A stretch of 64,000 nucleotides of DNA from assembly GCA_012727435.1 (NCBI GenBank), contig JAAYHB010000021.1:311918-375917 (forward strand), read 5' to 3'. The notes under the pieces were generated by a model. That model was not told the origin of the DNA. It saw nothing but the letters and a program-made list of their open reading frames with translations, and did not search any database. The stretch is from Clostridiales bacterium (GTDB lineage Bacteria; Bacillota; Clostridia; Oscillospirales; CAG-272). Positions 17,647 to 27,421 of this stretch are shown piece after piece (position 1 is the stretch's first letter; the number at the start of each line of letters is the position of its first letter). The translations under genes were made by a program, and so were the position numbers.

Positions 17647-18819
17647 CTAATCCCTGTAATAATTCGGGAAGAGCCTCTCCCAGACCCTGCGGCAGGCAAA
17701 GGTATCGGCAATCGACGTGTGTGCCGTGCCCTCCCATTCAATGCCGAAGCATTCCATCGCGTCGCCAAGGCTTGCGTGCTGTATGTCGGGCCTGCACTCA
17801 TGAATATAGCGCACGAACTCGTTTGCGCAGCAGCGCAGCTTCAGCTTCAACGCCTCGCGTTCCTGTTCGGTGGGGTAAATATATTTGATATGGCTGTAGT
17901 CGGTGGACACGCCGTAGGCAATCAGTACGTCTGCGTTGTCGAATATTTCCCTGATTCTCGGTGCTATTTCCTCAAGTGTCGGAGCGTTGAGAGTCATATC
18001 CGGGGTTATCCCGTGGATTTTCTCGGTCTTTTTCCACTTTTTTGTGTGTGTCGGGCGGATGAGGCTGTCCAGAATCACATCCCCGTGCCCGTTGACAACA
18101 GATATCGAAATAATCTCGTCGCGCTCGTAAAAACCGGTGAGCTCAAGGTCAAAGAAAAGCACCCGCGAACGCTCCATGTTGTAATGCGCATTCCGGTGTT
18201 GCTCGCCTTCGGCGCGACGGACCGCCAGCTCCTGATTGTAGCAGGACTCGCACAGCTTCTTGCGGTATCTTGCCGCCTTGCCGCACCGGGCGCACATGAG
18301 CGGCTGCCTTATCGCGGTTTTCTTGTCGAAAAAGAACAGAATGCTCTTGTCACTTCTGTAGGTATATGCCACAGGCTCCTCAATTACGTCGTAATGCAGC
18401 CTCTGGAGCCGTTCTTTTGTATAGTAACCGCAAGAAGCGGCGCGCTTGATGCTCATGCGGGGTATCCGGTTGCCGCTTGGCAGTGTAATGGTCTCTGCTT
18501 TGGCTTCGGGAAAGTACCAAAGTTCGGGCTGTGCCTCAACAACAGTCTCGGGGTCATAATAATAAACCACGCTGCCGTCCTCGTTTGTGCTGTATGCGAC
18601 CGGGTCGCCGCTTGGCATCAGATGCATCTGATACAGCATGCCGCGGGTCAGGAATCCTTTTGCTTCTGCGTCTTTTTTCCGGATTTCGTTTATGGTCGCG
18701 CCCGAGCGCAGCCTGATAGCGGTATTCAATATATGCCTCCACGCGAAGAAACTACGACAATGCCCCGAAAAAGCCGCCCAAAAACGGCGGCAAACAGGCT
18801 TGAGGCTCTGTCGGTACAC
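17647..18819 (-). CDS. DnaQ-like 3'-5' exonuclease domain protein with N-terminal zinc-ribbon-like module (start uncertain)
   Basis: CARCGKAARYRKKLCESC followed by VLFFDLELTGFYERDEIISISVV, KIHGITPDM, HTSIADTFACRRVWERL. Confidence 0.8.
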   Translation of the reverse strand: MYRQSLKPVCRRFWAAFSGHCRSFFAWRHILNTAIRLRSGATINEIRKKDAEAKGFLTRGMLYQMHLMPSGDPVAYSTNEDGSVVYYYDPETVVEAQPELWYFPEAKAETITLPSGNRIPRMSIKRAASCGYYTKERLQRLHYDVIEEPVAYTYRSDKSILFFFDKKTAIRQPLMCARCGKAARYRKKLCESCYNQELAVRRAEGEQHRNAHYNMERSRVLFFDLELTGFYERDEIISISVVNGHGDVILDSLIRPTHTKKWKKTEKIHGITPDMTLNAPTLEEIAPRIREIFDNADVLIAYGVSTDYSHIKYIYPTEQEREALKLKLRCCANEFVRYIHECRPDIQHASLGDAMECFGIEWEGTAHTSIADTFACRRVWERLFPNYYRD

Positions 18820-18931
18820 TTAAATATCCAAATTATTATATCACACAATTAAATACTATTCAATACCGGCGGTAAAAATTATAGCCCGCGGGCGGTCGGG
18901 AAAACCTGGCGAAAGCCGACCCCCCGCGTTT

Positions 18932-19999
18932 TTATGAAAGCACGCTCTTTGTCGCCCAGGCCGCAAGATATGTAAGAATGCCTGCAACAAGCGGTGAGCT
19001 GACCCATGAGATAGCGATGTTTCTGAGAATTTTGAAATTGACGTTTTTTGGACTTTTGACAAGCCCGGCTCCCACAATCGCGCCGATTAGGGCCTGAGAG
19101 ATCGAAACCGGGATGCCCATAAATGTTCCCATCAGCACAATCGTCAAGGCCATTGCGATTATCACCAAAAAGCCTTCGATTTGCGAGAGCTGCGCGATGC
19201 TTGTGCCGACCGCCATCATGACCCGCTTTGAAAATGTGAGCACTCCGAGTGCTATAGCCAACCCGCCGATAGTAGCGGTGAGGCGGGCATCGGTCAGCAG
19301 GTTGGTCGTGACGCCGTCGTTAATATGGTCATAATAAAGCGCCGTGACATTGGCTGCGCTGTTCATCCCTATGCTGTATGAAGCAAAGGCTCCGGCAACA
19401 AGATACCCGATTTTAATCAGTTTGTCATATCCGGCAAGCTTTGTGAGCCTTGTAATCAAAAATTTATTCGCCAAAAAAACCAGCGCAAAGGATATTGCGG
19501 CGGCTCCTACGGGGTTTAAAATCCAGGTCAAAAAAAACTTACCGATCTGCGGGAGATTGACGGCAAGAACCTGTGGGTCGGTGTAATCGGCATGAAAAAG
19601 CCCCCATCCGATTATGGCGCCTGCTATTGACTGATTCGATGAAACCTTCATCTTCAAACAGGTCATTACGAACACGGTGAGCCCCGCGCAAAAAAAGATA
19701 ATTGAGGCCTTAATTGCCGATTTGAGCGCCAGAGATGCTTCGGAGCCGTCCGAGACCGCGGCCTCGATTGCGTCGTCGGAGGCTATGACCTTATTGCTGA
19801 CTGCAAGCTCGGATATGCTTGTCAAGTTATGGCTGCCCGAAATAAAGGCCCCCAGAATGACGAATATTGCAATGATTATTACGGCGGTTCGGTATTTTAT
19901 GACCCTTGCTGCTACTGCGGTTCCGAAAGCGCTCGAAGCATCGTTGGTTCCGAGCGACCACCCCATGAATACTCCGGCAAGCAACAAAAGATATTTCAT
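18932..19999 (-). CDS. PiT family inorganic phosphate transporter
   Basis: GWSLGTNDASSAFGTAVAARVIKYR N-terminus and multiple TM segments; paired with a DUF47 gene. Confidence 0.92.
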   Translation of the reverse strand: MKYLLLLAGVFMGWSLGTNDASSAFGTAVAARVIKYRTAVIIIAIFVILGAFISGSHNLTSISELAVSNKVIASDDAIEAAVSDGSEASLALKSAIKASIIFFCAGLTVFVMTCLKMKVSSNQSIAGAIIGWGLFHADYTDPQVLAVNLPQIGKFFLTWILNPVGAAAISFALVFLANKFLITRLTKLAGYDKLIKIGYLVAGAFASYSIGMNSAANVTALYYDHINDGVTTNLLTDARLTATIGGLAIALGVLTFSKRVMMAVGTSIAQLSQIEGFLVIIAMALTIVLMGTFMGIPVSISQALIGAIVGAGLVKSPKNVNFKILRNIAISWVSSPLVAGILTYLAAWATKSVLS

Positions 20000-20006
20000 G
20001 GAGGGA

Positions 20007-20666
20007 TTATGTCTCTCTTTCTACGAGCATGACCTGGATCTGGTCTGAAATATCTTCAATGATGTCGGATATCTGGCATATATCGCCGAGCAGGGTTCTG
20101 TAATAAACCTTCTCGCACAGCGTTATGTCGAGCTCGAATATCCGCTTGTGCAGCATATGCTCGATATTGTCGACCTTGCTTTCCTCACCGCGGATGTCGT
20201 CAAGTATTTTTCTGTCCCTGAAAATAACATTATATTCGTTGAGCAGCTTGTCAACCGCACTGTACATCAGGTCGAGCTGGCGTTTTGTGATTGAAATGAT
20301 TTCAAGAATATCCGCGTTAAGCACTTTTGGAATTTCAATTTTCTCAAGATACACCTGCCGAGCGATTTCCTGACAGTGGTTTGCCACCTCGTCGGTGCTC
20401 ACGACAAGCGAAATCAGCTCGGAGCGGGTTGCCGGCAAAAATGACTGGCTGAGCAGGTCGACGATATGCCGCAGTTCAAAGTCAGCCGCCTCCTCGTAGT
20501 TGTCGATGGCGGTTTTAAGTGACTGGAGCGCATTTCTGTCGGGAGAATCCTCCGAGAAAAGCAGCCTGAAAAATTCCTCGAATTTTTCAAAACAGCCCCT
20601 GACGTCGTTCTGATGGTCGGTAAAGCAACCGAGAACCTTTTGGTTTTTGGTTGAGAAAATGAACAT
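20007..20666 (-). CDS. DUF47 family PhoU-like phosphate transport regulator
   Basis: All-helical PhoU-like protein ending in ISDIIEDISDQIQVMLVERET, directly upstream of the PiT gene. Confidence 0.88.
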   Translation of the reverse strand: MFIFSTKNQKVLGCFTDHQNDVRGCFEKFEEFFRLLFSEDSPDRNALQSLKTAIDNYEEAADFELRHIVDLLSQSFLPATRSELISLVVSTDEVANHCQEIARQVYLEKIEIPKVLNADILEIISITKRQLDLMYSAVDKLLNEYNVIFRDRKILDDIRGEESKVDNIEHMLHKRIFELDITLCEKVYYRTLLGDICQISDIIEDISDQIQVMLVERET

Positions 20667-21183
20667 ATTACCCCCTCTCCTGCCGCTGGCGGCGGCCCGG
20701 TTGTTAATTTCCCCGTCTCAATCATTCCGGGAGCAGACGGGGACCTGTACGGGAAAAACGCTGTATTTGTCACAATATTTTTTCAATTCTCCCGATGTTA
20801 TTATATCAAAAAGGCGGCACACTTGCAAGCCCTGCCCGGCCGATTGGCTCCTCCCTTAATATGGCCTTATCTGGTTTTTATTCCAAGCCGGCGTGCGGGA
20901 CACAGCGATTATCCGGCTCCTGTAACGGCCAGCAAAAACATTCCCCCGCAGCAGGAACTTAAGGCAGGATGCTGCGGGGGGCTGAAGATATTGCATTGTC
21001 AAACAGGAGGAATGGAGAAAAGCACACAAATAGTCTAAATATATAGACTACAATTTCATTATAACACAATATGTTGTGGTTGTCAATATTTTTGTTATAA
21101 CATCCGCCCGAGATGACGTTTTTTCGCAAAACCCTCTTGCAAACAAAGAGATGGTATGTTATAATATGAGGGCCGTAAAACAC

Positions 21184-21259
21184 AGGGGTGTAGCTCAGCT
21201 GGTAGAGTCGCGGTCTCCAAAACCGTTGGTCGAGGGTTCGAGTCCTTCCGCCCCTGCCA
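21184..21259 (+). tRNA. tRNA-Trp (CCA)
   Basis: AGGGGTGTAGCTCAGCTGGTAGAGTCGCGGTCTCCAAAACCGTTGGTCGAGGGTTCGAGTCCTTCCGCCCCTGCCA. Confidence 0.95.
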
Positions 21260-21262
21260 GAA

Positions 21263-21295
21263 AAACTCCAACTTGACTGCAAGTTGGAGTTTTTG
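21263..21295 (+). terminator. Terminator after tRNA-Trp
   Basis: AAAACTCCAACTTg-actg-cAAGTTGGAGTTTTTG. Confidence 0.85.
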
Positions 21296-21434
21296 TGTTA
21301 TATTCGCCCATTTTGCAGATTGTTGCTTCGGCCTGCAACAATTTTCCTCATGCCTCAACGTTTGGTTTATTGCTTTTTTAGACTTCGGGTGATATAATCT
21401 TAAGGAATACGCCCAAGGGGAACATACTCAATTT

Positions 21435-23276
21435 ATGATAGAACAAAAGAAAAACAAAGAAAAGGGCAGGGCAATGAGGAGGGCAAGGCTGCTCTGGGAC
21501 CTGCTTTGCGGCTCCAGAAGGTACTTTATAATTTGTATTGCCGCCTCCTTTATGGTCGCCTCCTGCGATATGCTCCTGCCTCAGATTATCAGGACGACGA
21601 TTGACAGCGTTATCGGCGACAAGGAGACTGACGCTCCCGGGTTTTTATTGAGAATGATTGATCTTGCGGGCGGGGTGGACGCTCTGGCCTCGAAAATCTG
21701 GCTGATTGCCCTCTCGATTGTTGTTATCGCGGCGCTGCAGGCGCTTTTCAGATATGTGACAATCACAAGCAACACCCGCGGCGGGGAAGTCCTGCTCAAG
21801 GGCATGCGCGACCGGCTTTTTTCGCATATTCAAAGGCTGCCGTACTCCTGGCATATGAAAAACCAGACCGGCGACATAATCCAGCGCTGCACATCTGACG
21901 TAGATGTTATCAAGAACTTTGTTTCTGACCAGCTTACCTCGGTTTTCAGGATCATCATACTTATCGTCTTCTCGCTTTTCTGCATGTATTCCATGGACCT
22001 GCGGCTGGCTACGATCGCCGCCCTGTCGGTGCCGGTGATTGTCGGTTATTCGGCTTATTTTTACAGCAGAATGAGCAAGTCCTTCCTTGTTTGCGACGAA
22101 CACGAGGGGGTTCTCTCTACCATTGCCCAGGAGAACCTGACCGGCGTGCGGGTGGTCCGCGCCTTCGGCCGTGAGGTTTTCGAGAAGGATCGTTTTGAGA
22201 AGCAGAACAACATATACACCGATGCCTGGCTGAAACTCTGCCGGCTGCTGACCGCCTACTGGTCGTCGGGAGACCTGCTCTCGGGGCTGCAGGTGGCTTT
22301 GGTCTTTGTTTTCGGCACGATATTTTGTATTCGGGGGACACTGACCGAGGGCGAGCTTATAGCCTTTATCTCGTATAGCTACATACTGATGTGGCCGGTG
22401 CGCCGGCTCGGGCGGATGATTGCCGAGATGAGCAAGGCCGGCGTCTCGATTGACCGTATCGCCCACATACTCGACTCCCCGCAGGAAACCGACAAACCCG
22501 GCGCGCTCTGTCCGGACATGAGGGCCGACATAGAGTTCTCGCACGTCACTTTCGCCTATGAGGAGGGCAAGGAAGTCCTCTCGGACGTCTCCTTTAAAAT
22601 CCCGAAAGGGACGGTGTTCGGGATACTCGGGGCAACCGGATCGGGGAAAAGCACGCTCGTTCACCTTTTGTGCCGGCTCTATGACCTGCCGCCTGAAAAC
22701 GGGAAAATCACAATCGGGGGCGTGGATATTGCCGACATCAAGGCCTCATGGCTGAGAAAAAACATCGGGATCGTGCTTCAGGAGCCCTTTTTGTTCTCCC
22801 GCACCTTGGGCGAGAATGTAAAGATCGCCGCCTCAAACTGCACCGACGAGCAGCTCGAGGAGGCGGCGGCGACCGCCTGCCTTGATACGACCGTCAAAAG
22901 CTTTACCCAGGGTTGGGACACGCTGGTGGGAGAGCGGGGGGTCACGCTCTCGGGCGGGCAGAAGCAGCGGGTGGCGATAGCCCGGATGCTCCTGAAAAAC
23001 TCGCCGGTAATGATCCTCGACGACTCGCTCTCGGCGGTGGACACAGAAACCGACGAAAAAATCCGCAATGCGCTAAAAAAACGCTTCGGAGATGCCACAG
23101 TTATACTTATCTCCCACCGCATTACCACCCTCATGCTGGCGAATCAAATTATTGTGCTCGACAAGGGCAGGATTGTCGAGTCGGGAACCCACGAGCAGCT
23201 GATCGAGCAGAATGGCATCTACAAGAAGATTTATGACCTGCAAATGAAGATGGAGGAGGCTGAGATAGATGCCTGA
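21435..23276 (+). CDS. ABC transporter ATP-binding/permease protein (type IV exporter half)
   Basis: N-terminal TMD, Walker A GATGSGKST, LSGGQKQRVAIARMLL, Walker B VMILDDSLSAVDTETD. Confidence 0.94.
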   Translation: MIEQKKNKEKGRAMRRARLLWDLLCGSRRYFIICIAASFMVASCDMLLPQIIRTTIDSVIGDKETDAPGFLLRMIDLAGGVDALASKIWLIALSIVVIAALQALFRYVTITSNTRGGEVLLKGMRDRLFSHIQRLPYSWHMKNQTGDIIQRCTSDVDVIKNFVSDQLTSVFRIIILIVFSLFCMYSMDLRLATIAALSVPVIVGYSAYFYSRMSKSFLVCDEHEGVLSTIAQENLTGVRVVRAFGREVFEKDRFEKQNNIYTDAWLKLCRLLTAYWSSGDLLSGLQVALVFVFGTIFCIRGTLTEGELIAFISYSYILMWPVRRLGRMIAEMSKAGVSIDRIAHILDSPQETDKPGALCPDMRADIEFSHVTFAYEEGKEVLSDVSFKIPKGTVFGILGATGSGKSTLVHLLCRLYDLPPENGKITIGGVDIADIKASWLRKNIGIVLQEPFLFSRTLGENVKIAASNCTDEQLEEAAATACLDTTVKSFTQGWDTLVGERGVTLSGGQKQRVAIARMLLKNSPVMILDDSLSAVDTETDEKIRNALKKRFGDATVILISHRITTLMLANQIIVLDKGRIVESGTHEQLIEQNGIYKKIYDLQMKMEEAEIDA

Positions 23277-25122
23277 ACTATCCGAACATCAAGACAGCTT
23301 TAAGCCCCTTCCGTATTTCGGGCTTAACAAGCTGTTGCCCTACATAAAGCGCCACAGCACCACGATGATCCTGATGGTGGTGTTTGCGGCGGCGGGAATA
23401 GCTATGGATACCATTACGCCGCTGTTCCAGCGGTATGCCATCAACAATTTCATAGCCAAGTCCACGCTTGACGGCTTCGGGCTGTTTGTGGTGTTGTTCT
23501 GCGGTGCACTTGTGCTGCAGGTTGTCTTCAACTTCATCTCGCTTTACAGCGCCTGCCACATCGAGCTCTGTGTCGGGCGGGACATGAGAAGAGACTGCTT
23601 CAACCACCTGCAGACCCTCTCGCTTTCATACTTCAACCGCAACAGCGTAGGCTACATTCACTCCCGCCTGATGAGCGACACCTCGCGGATTTCCGCGGTG
23701 GTATCCTGGAGTCTGGCCGACGGCGTCTGGAATATCAGCTATCTGATTTTTGCCAGCATCATAATGCTCAGGCTCAACGCAAAACTCGCGCTCTGCGTTT
23801 TGGTGATAATTCCCTTTGTCGCGGTTTTCTCGGCCTTTTTTCAGAGAAAACTGCTGCATCTGAACCGCAAAATCAGGGAGACAAACTCAAAAATCACCGC
23901 GGGATTCAACGAGGGCATTACCGGCGCCAAAACCACCAAGACCCTTGTCACCGAAGAAAAAATGGAGCGGGAATTCAGCTCGCTTACCCGGGAAATGAAA
24001 GAACTCGGAATACGCGCCGCCCGGGTGCGCTCGCTCTTTGTGTCGGTTATAACCTTCTCGGCTAACGTGGCGCTTGCGCTGGTGCTCTGGCGCGGCGGGA
24101 TAATCACCATGGAGCAGCTCTTTGAAATCGGCACCCTTTCAGTGTTCATGACCTATGCGATAAACATGATGGAGCCGATACAGTGGTTTGTAAACGCCAT
24201 AGCCCAGCTTGTCAACGCGCAGGTCAACATTGAGCGGTTCAGCCGGCTGATGGAGACAAAGCCCGATGTCTGCGATACCCCCGAGGTTATAGAAAAATAC
24301 GGCGACACCTTCAGCCCCCGGCGCGAGAACTGGGAGCCGCTGTACGGCGACATCGAGTTTTGCGATGTGAGTTTCAAGTATCCCGACGGGGACGAGTATG
24401 TACTTGAGCGCTTCAATCTTAAAGTGAAAAAAGGTACGAAAGTAGCTATCGTAGGCGAAACCGGTGCAGGGAAGAGCACTCTTATCAATCTCCTCTGCCG
24501 CTTTTACGAGCCGACCGAGGGGAAGATTCTCATAGACGGGCGGGATGTGCGTGAGCGCTCGCTGCTCTGGCTGCACAGCAATATAGGTTATGTGTTGCAG
24601 ACCCCGCACCTCTTTTCGGGTACTATTGCCGAGAACCTGCGCTACGGCAAGCCCGACGCCACCGACGAGGAGCTTTGGCGCGCCCTCGGGAGCGTTTCTG
24701 CCGACGGGATAGTGCGGCGCATGGAGCACGGGCTTGACAGCAAGGTCGGAGAGGGAGGCGACCTGCTCTCTACCGGCGAAAAGCAGCTCATCTCCTTTGC
24801 CCGGGCCCTTCTCACCGACCCGCGCATATTCGTGCTCGACGAGGCGACCTCCTCGGTCGACACCATGACCGAAGGGCTGATACAGCGGGCTATTGAAAAG
24901 GTAATGGAAGGCAGGACCTCCTTCATTGTGGCGCACCGGCTCTCAACCATCCGCCGCGCCGATATTATCCTTGTGTTCAAGGACGGTAAAATAATCGAGA
25001 GCGGTACCCACGCCGAGCTGATAGCCAAACGCGGCGCCTACTACAACCTCTATACCCGCCAGTTCCAGGAGGAATCGGTCATGGATGTCATGGGCGGCAG
25101 TAGCGAGACCGTGAAGGTATAG
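23269..25122 (+). CDS. ABC transporter ATP-binding/permease protein (partner half)
   Basis: Walker A GETGAGKST, LSTGEKQLISFARALL, IFVLDEATSSVDTMTE; overlaps the upstream half-transporter by 8 nt. Confidence 0.94.
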   Translation: MPELSEHQDSFKPLPYFGLNKLLPYIKRHSTTMILMVVFAAAGIAMDTITPLFQRYAINNFIAKSTLDGFGLFVVLFCGALVLQVVFNFISLYSACHIELCVGRDMRRDCFNHLQTLSLSYFNRNSVGYIHSRLMSDTSRISAVVSWSLADGVWNISYLIFASIIMLRLNAKLALCVLVIIPFVAVFSAFFQRKLLHLNRKIRETNSKITAGFNEGITGAKTTKTLVTEEKMEREFSSLTREMKELGIRAARVRSLFVSVITFSANVALALVLWRGGIITMEQLFEIGTLSVFMTYAINMMEPIQWFVNAIAQLVNAQVNIERFSRLMETKPDVCDTPEVIEKYGDTFSPRRENWEPLYGDIEFCDVSFKYPDGDEYVLERFNLKVKKGTKVAIVGETGAGKSTLINLLCRFYEPTEGKILIDGRDVRERSLLWLHSNIGYVLQTPHLFSGTIAENLRYGKPDATDEELWRALGSVSADGIVRRMEHGLDSKVGEGGDLLSTGEKQLISFARALLTDPRIFVLDEATSSVDTMTEGLIQRAIEKVMEGRTSFIVAHRLSTIRRADIILVFKDGKIIESGTHAELIAKRGAYYNLYTRQFQEESVMDVMGGSSETVKV

Positions 25123-25223
25123 AGGAAGGGGGTTCTCAGGGCGGAAACCATAGGTTTCCCCTGAGCGTGTTTCTTTGCACGGCCAAAGAAATGAACAAGA
25201 AATTAATGGCATGAAAAATTAAC

Positions 25224-25252
25224 CGGTGTGCGGGGCTTTGCCCCGCACACCG
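25224..25252. repeat. GC-hairpin module related to the dispersed repeat family
   Basis: CGGTGTGCGGGGC-ttt-GCCCCGCACACCG, 13-bp perfect stem between convergent genes. Confidence 0.6.
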
Positions 25253-25271
25253 ATTGTGCATCAAAAACCTA

Positions 25272-26450
25272 TTATATCTCCGGAATAACTACCTCAACCT
25301 CGCGCCCGAGTTTGGTCGACTTCGCAATGGCGTCGATAATGGCCTGATTGTAGAGAATCTGCTCGCTGGGTATCGGCGCCGGAGTGTTGTTTTTAATCGC
25401 GTCGAGGAAGGTGCGGATTTTCAGCTCAAATAGGCTCTTCTTCATGGGGATAATCGGAATTTCGGTCTCAACCTGCTGTCCGCACACCTCGCGATAAATC
25501 TTCATCGGCCCGCCCACCGTGCCGTTCCAGCACTCGGTCGAGGGGATACGCAGACCTCCCTTTGTACCGAGAATGAGCGTGTCTCCCGAGGTGTCCATGT
25601 TCATGGCCCACGAGATTCTGAAGTCAAGTATAATATCGCCCTCAAGCCTGATGAAAGCGGCCGCAAAGTCGTCGACCCCGAATATCTTTGCATGCTCGGC
25701 GCGTTTGTCGGCCCTGTATCCGCTGTAGTTCGGGTCCTTGCCGAAGAAGCTTGAGGTGTAGCCGGTGACGGTCAGCGGTTTGGGATAGCCTATGGCGTTG
25801 AGCACCATGTCGAGCGAGTAGCAGCCGATGTCGCCCAGCGCCCCGATTCCGGCGGTATTCGGGTCAATAAAGGTGGTTCCGAAAGGGGTCGGGATGCCGC
25901 GACGGCGCCCGCCGCCGGTCTGGATGTAGTAAACACGGCCGAGCTCGCCCGACTCGACAATCTTTTTGATCATCTTCATGTTCTCGTCAAAGCGGGGCTG
26001 GAAGCCGTGGGTGAGTATTTTGCCGCTTTTTTTCTCTGCCCTGACCACCTCGATAGCTTCATCAAGCGTGACAGTGAAGGGCTTCTCGAGCAGCACGTTT
26101 ACTCCCTTTTCAAGTGCGTAGATTGCCGGGGCGGCGTGCTGGCGGTTATATGTGCAGATGCTGACCGCGTCGAGCTTTAGCGACTTGTCGTCCAGCATTT
26201 CCTTGTGGGAGGCATAGTCGGTTTTTACTCGCTCAATTCCGTGTTTTTTGAAGAATGCGGCGGCCTTGCCGGGGATGAGGTCGGCTCCCGCTACAATTTC
26301 CACGTCGGGCTGGGCGAGGTAAGCCTTGATGTGCGCGTCGGCAATCCATCCGCAGCCGATAATGCCGACTCTGAGCTTTCTGTCCGCGCTGATTTTCTCG
26401 ACGGTCTGGTCTTCTTTAAAGGCGTTGAGTATGGCGTCGTCTTTTCCCAT
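25272..26450 (-). CDS. Gfo/Idh/MocA family oxidoreductase
   Basis: LRVGIIGCGWIADAHIKAYL, GVNVLLEKPFTVTLDEA, GALGDIGCYSLDMVL. Confidence 0.94.
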   Translation of the reverse strand: MGKDDAILNAFKEDQTVEKISADRKLRVGIIGCGWIADAHIKAYLAQPDVEIVAGADLIPGKAAAFFKKHGIERVKTDYASHKEMLDDKSLKLDAVSICTYNRQHAAPAIYALEKGVNVLLEKPFTVTLDEAIEVVRAEKKSGKILTHGFQPRFDENMKMIKKIVESGELGRVYYIQTGGGRRRGIPTPFGTTFIDPNTAGIGALGDIGCYSLDMVLNAIGYPKPLTVTGYTSSFFGKDPNYSGYRADKRAEHAKIFGVDDFAAAFIRLEGDIILDFRISWAMNMDTSGDTLILGTKGGLRIPSTECWNGTVGGPMKIYREVCGQQVETEIPIIPMKKSLFELKIRTFLDAIKNNTPAPIPSEQILYNQAIIDAIAKSTKLGREVEVVIPEI

Positions 26451-26466
26451 TTTTATAGCCCCCCTT

Positions 26467-27282
26467 TTATTTATTAATTGTCTTTAAGAAATCAATGCTT
26501 ACTTTGATGCACTCAAGCGGCGTGAGCCCCATGCTCGGGCTGTCCTGCTCGACCACAACCCACTCGCAGCCGGCGTCGCGCGCCGCCTCAAGTATGGCCG
26601 GCATATCCTGAAGCCCCTTGCCGAGCGGCCGGTACTCAAAGTTCTTCGGGCGCATCGGCGCCTTGTTTTCGACGCCTATGAGCTCATAAGCCGCGCCCGA
26701 GCGGTCTCCCCAGAAATCCTTGAGGTGCACTAACGGAGCGCGCCCCGAATACTTCCTGATGTAGGCCGCCGGGTCCTCGCCGCCCACATTAACCCAGCAG
26801 GTGTCAAGCTGGGTACCGAACAGGTCGGCGGGGATTGTCTCGTACATAATGTCAAGCCCGTATTTGCCGTCAATTTTGATAAACTCAAAATCATGGTTGT
26901 GATAAAGCAGCCTGATGCCGAGCGCCTTCGCCGCCTTTCCGATTGTTTCAATGAACCCGAGCACATACGGGAAGTTGGGCGTGCCGGGGCGCTGCGGCTC
27001 CTTGAGGTGGGGAATCGCCACATACTTGCAGCCTATCTCGACATATTGCGAGAGCACACCGACCGGGTCCTCCAGCAGGTCGTAATACGAGACATGCGCC
27101 GAGATCGGCTCAAGTCCGACTTCCCTGCACATCGTCTTGACAGCCCCCGGTGTGTTGCCGTACAGCCCGGCAAACTCCACGCCGTCATATCCCATTTCCT
27201 TGATTTTTTCAAGCGTTCCGCGCAAATCCTTTTCCGCGTCCCAGCGCACCGAATAAAGCTGAACAGCTACCGGAAATGACAT
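26467..27282 (-). CDS. Sugar phosphate isomerase/epimerase (xylose isomerase-like TIM barrel)
   Basis: VAVQLYSVRWDAEKDL, MGYDGVEFAGLYG, YHNHDFEF, QLDTCWVNVGG; start reassigned to MSFPVAV. Confidence 0.92.
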   Translation of the reverse strand: MSFPVAVQLYSVRWDAEKDLRGTLEKIKEMGYDGVEFAGLYGNTPGAVKTMCREVGLEPISAHVSYYDLLEDPVGVLSQYVEIGCKYVAIPHLKEPQRPGTPNFPYVLGFIETIGKAAKALGIRLLYHNHDFEFIKIDGKYGLDIMYETIPADLFGTQLDTCWVNVGGEDPAAYIRKYSGRAPLVHLKDFWGDRSGAAYELIGVENKAPMRPKNFEYRPLGKGLQDMPAILEAARDAGCEWVVVEQDSPSMGLTPLECIKVSIDFLKTINK

Positions 27283-27421
27283 GATACCGCCTCTCCTTTC
27301 AGGTTTTGTTGCGTCCTTTCGGCCGGCGTACACCACCGACTATTAACCTTAATTATAAATTATCCCAAAGACCAATTCAAGACATCTGATGACATTAATA
27401 AGACAAATATTGCTATGCTGG

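Noticed and set aside
17512-18852. 446-aa plus-strand ORF
   Set aside because: Antisense to the DnaQ-like and DUF2007-like genes; no recognisable motifs.
21645-22664. 339-aa minus-strand ORF
   Set aside because: Antisense to the first ABC transporter gene; shadow of GC-rich codons.
24139-24936. 265-aa minus-strand ORF
   Set aside because: Antisense to the second ABC transporter gene.
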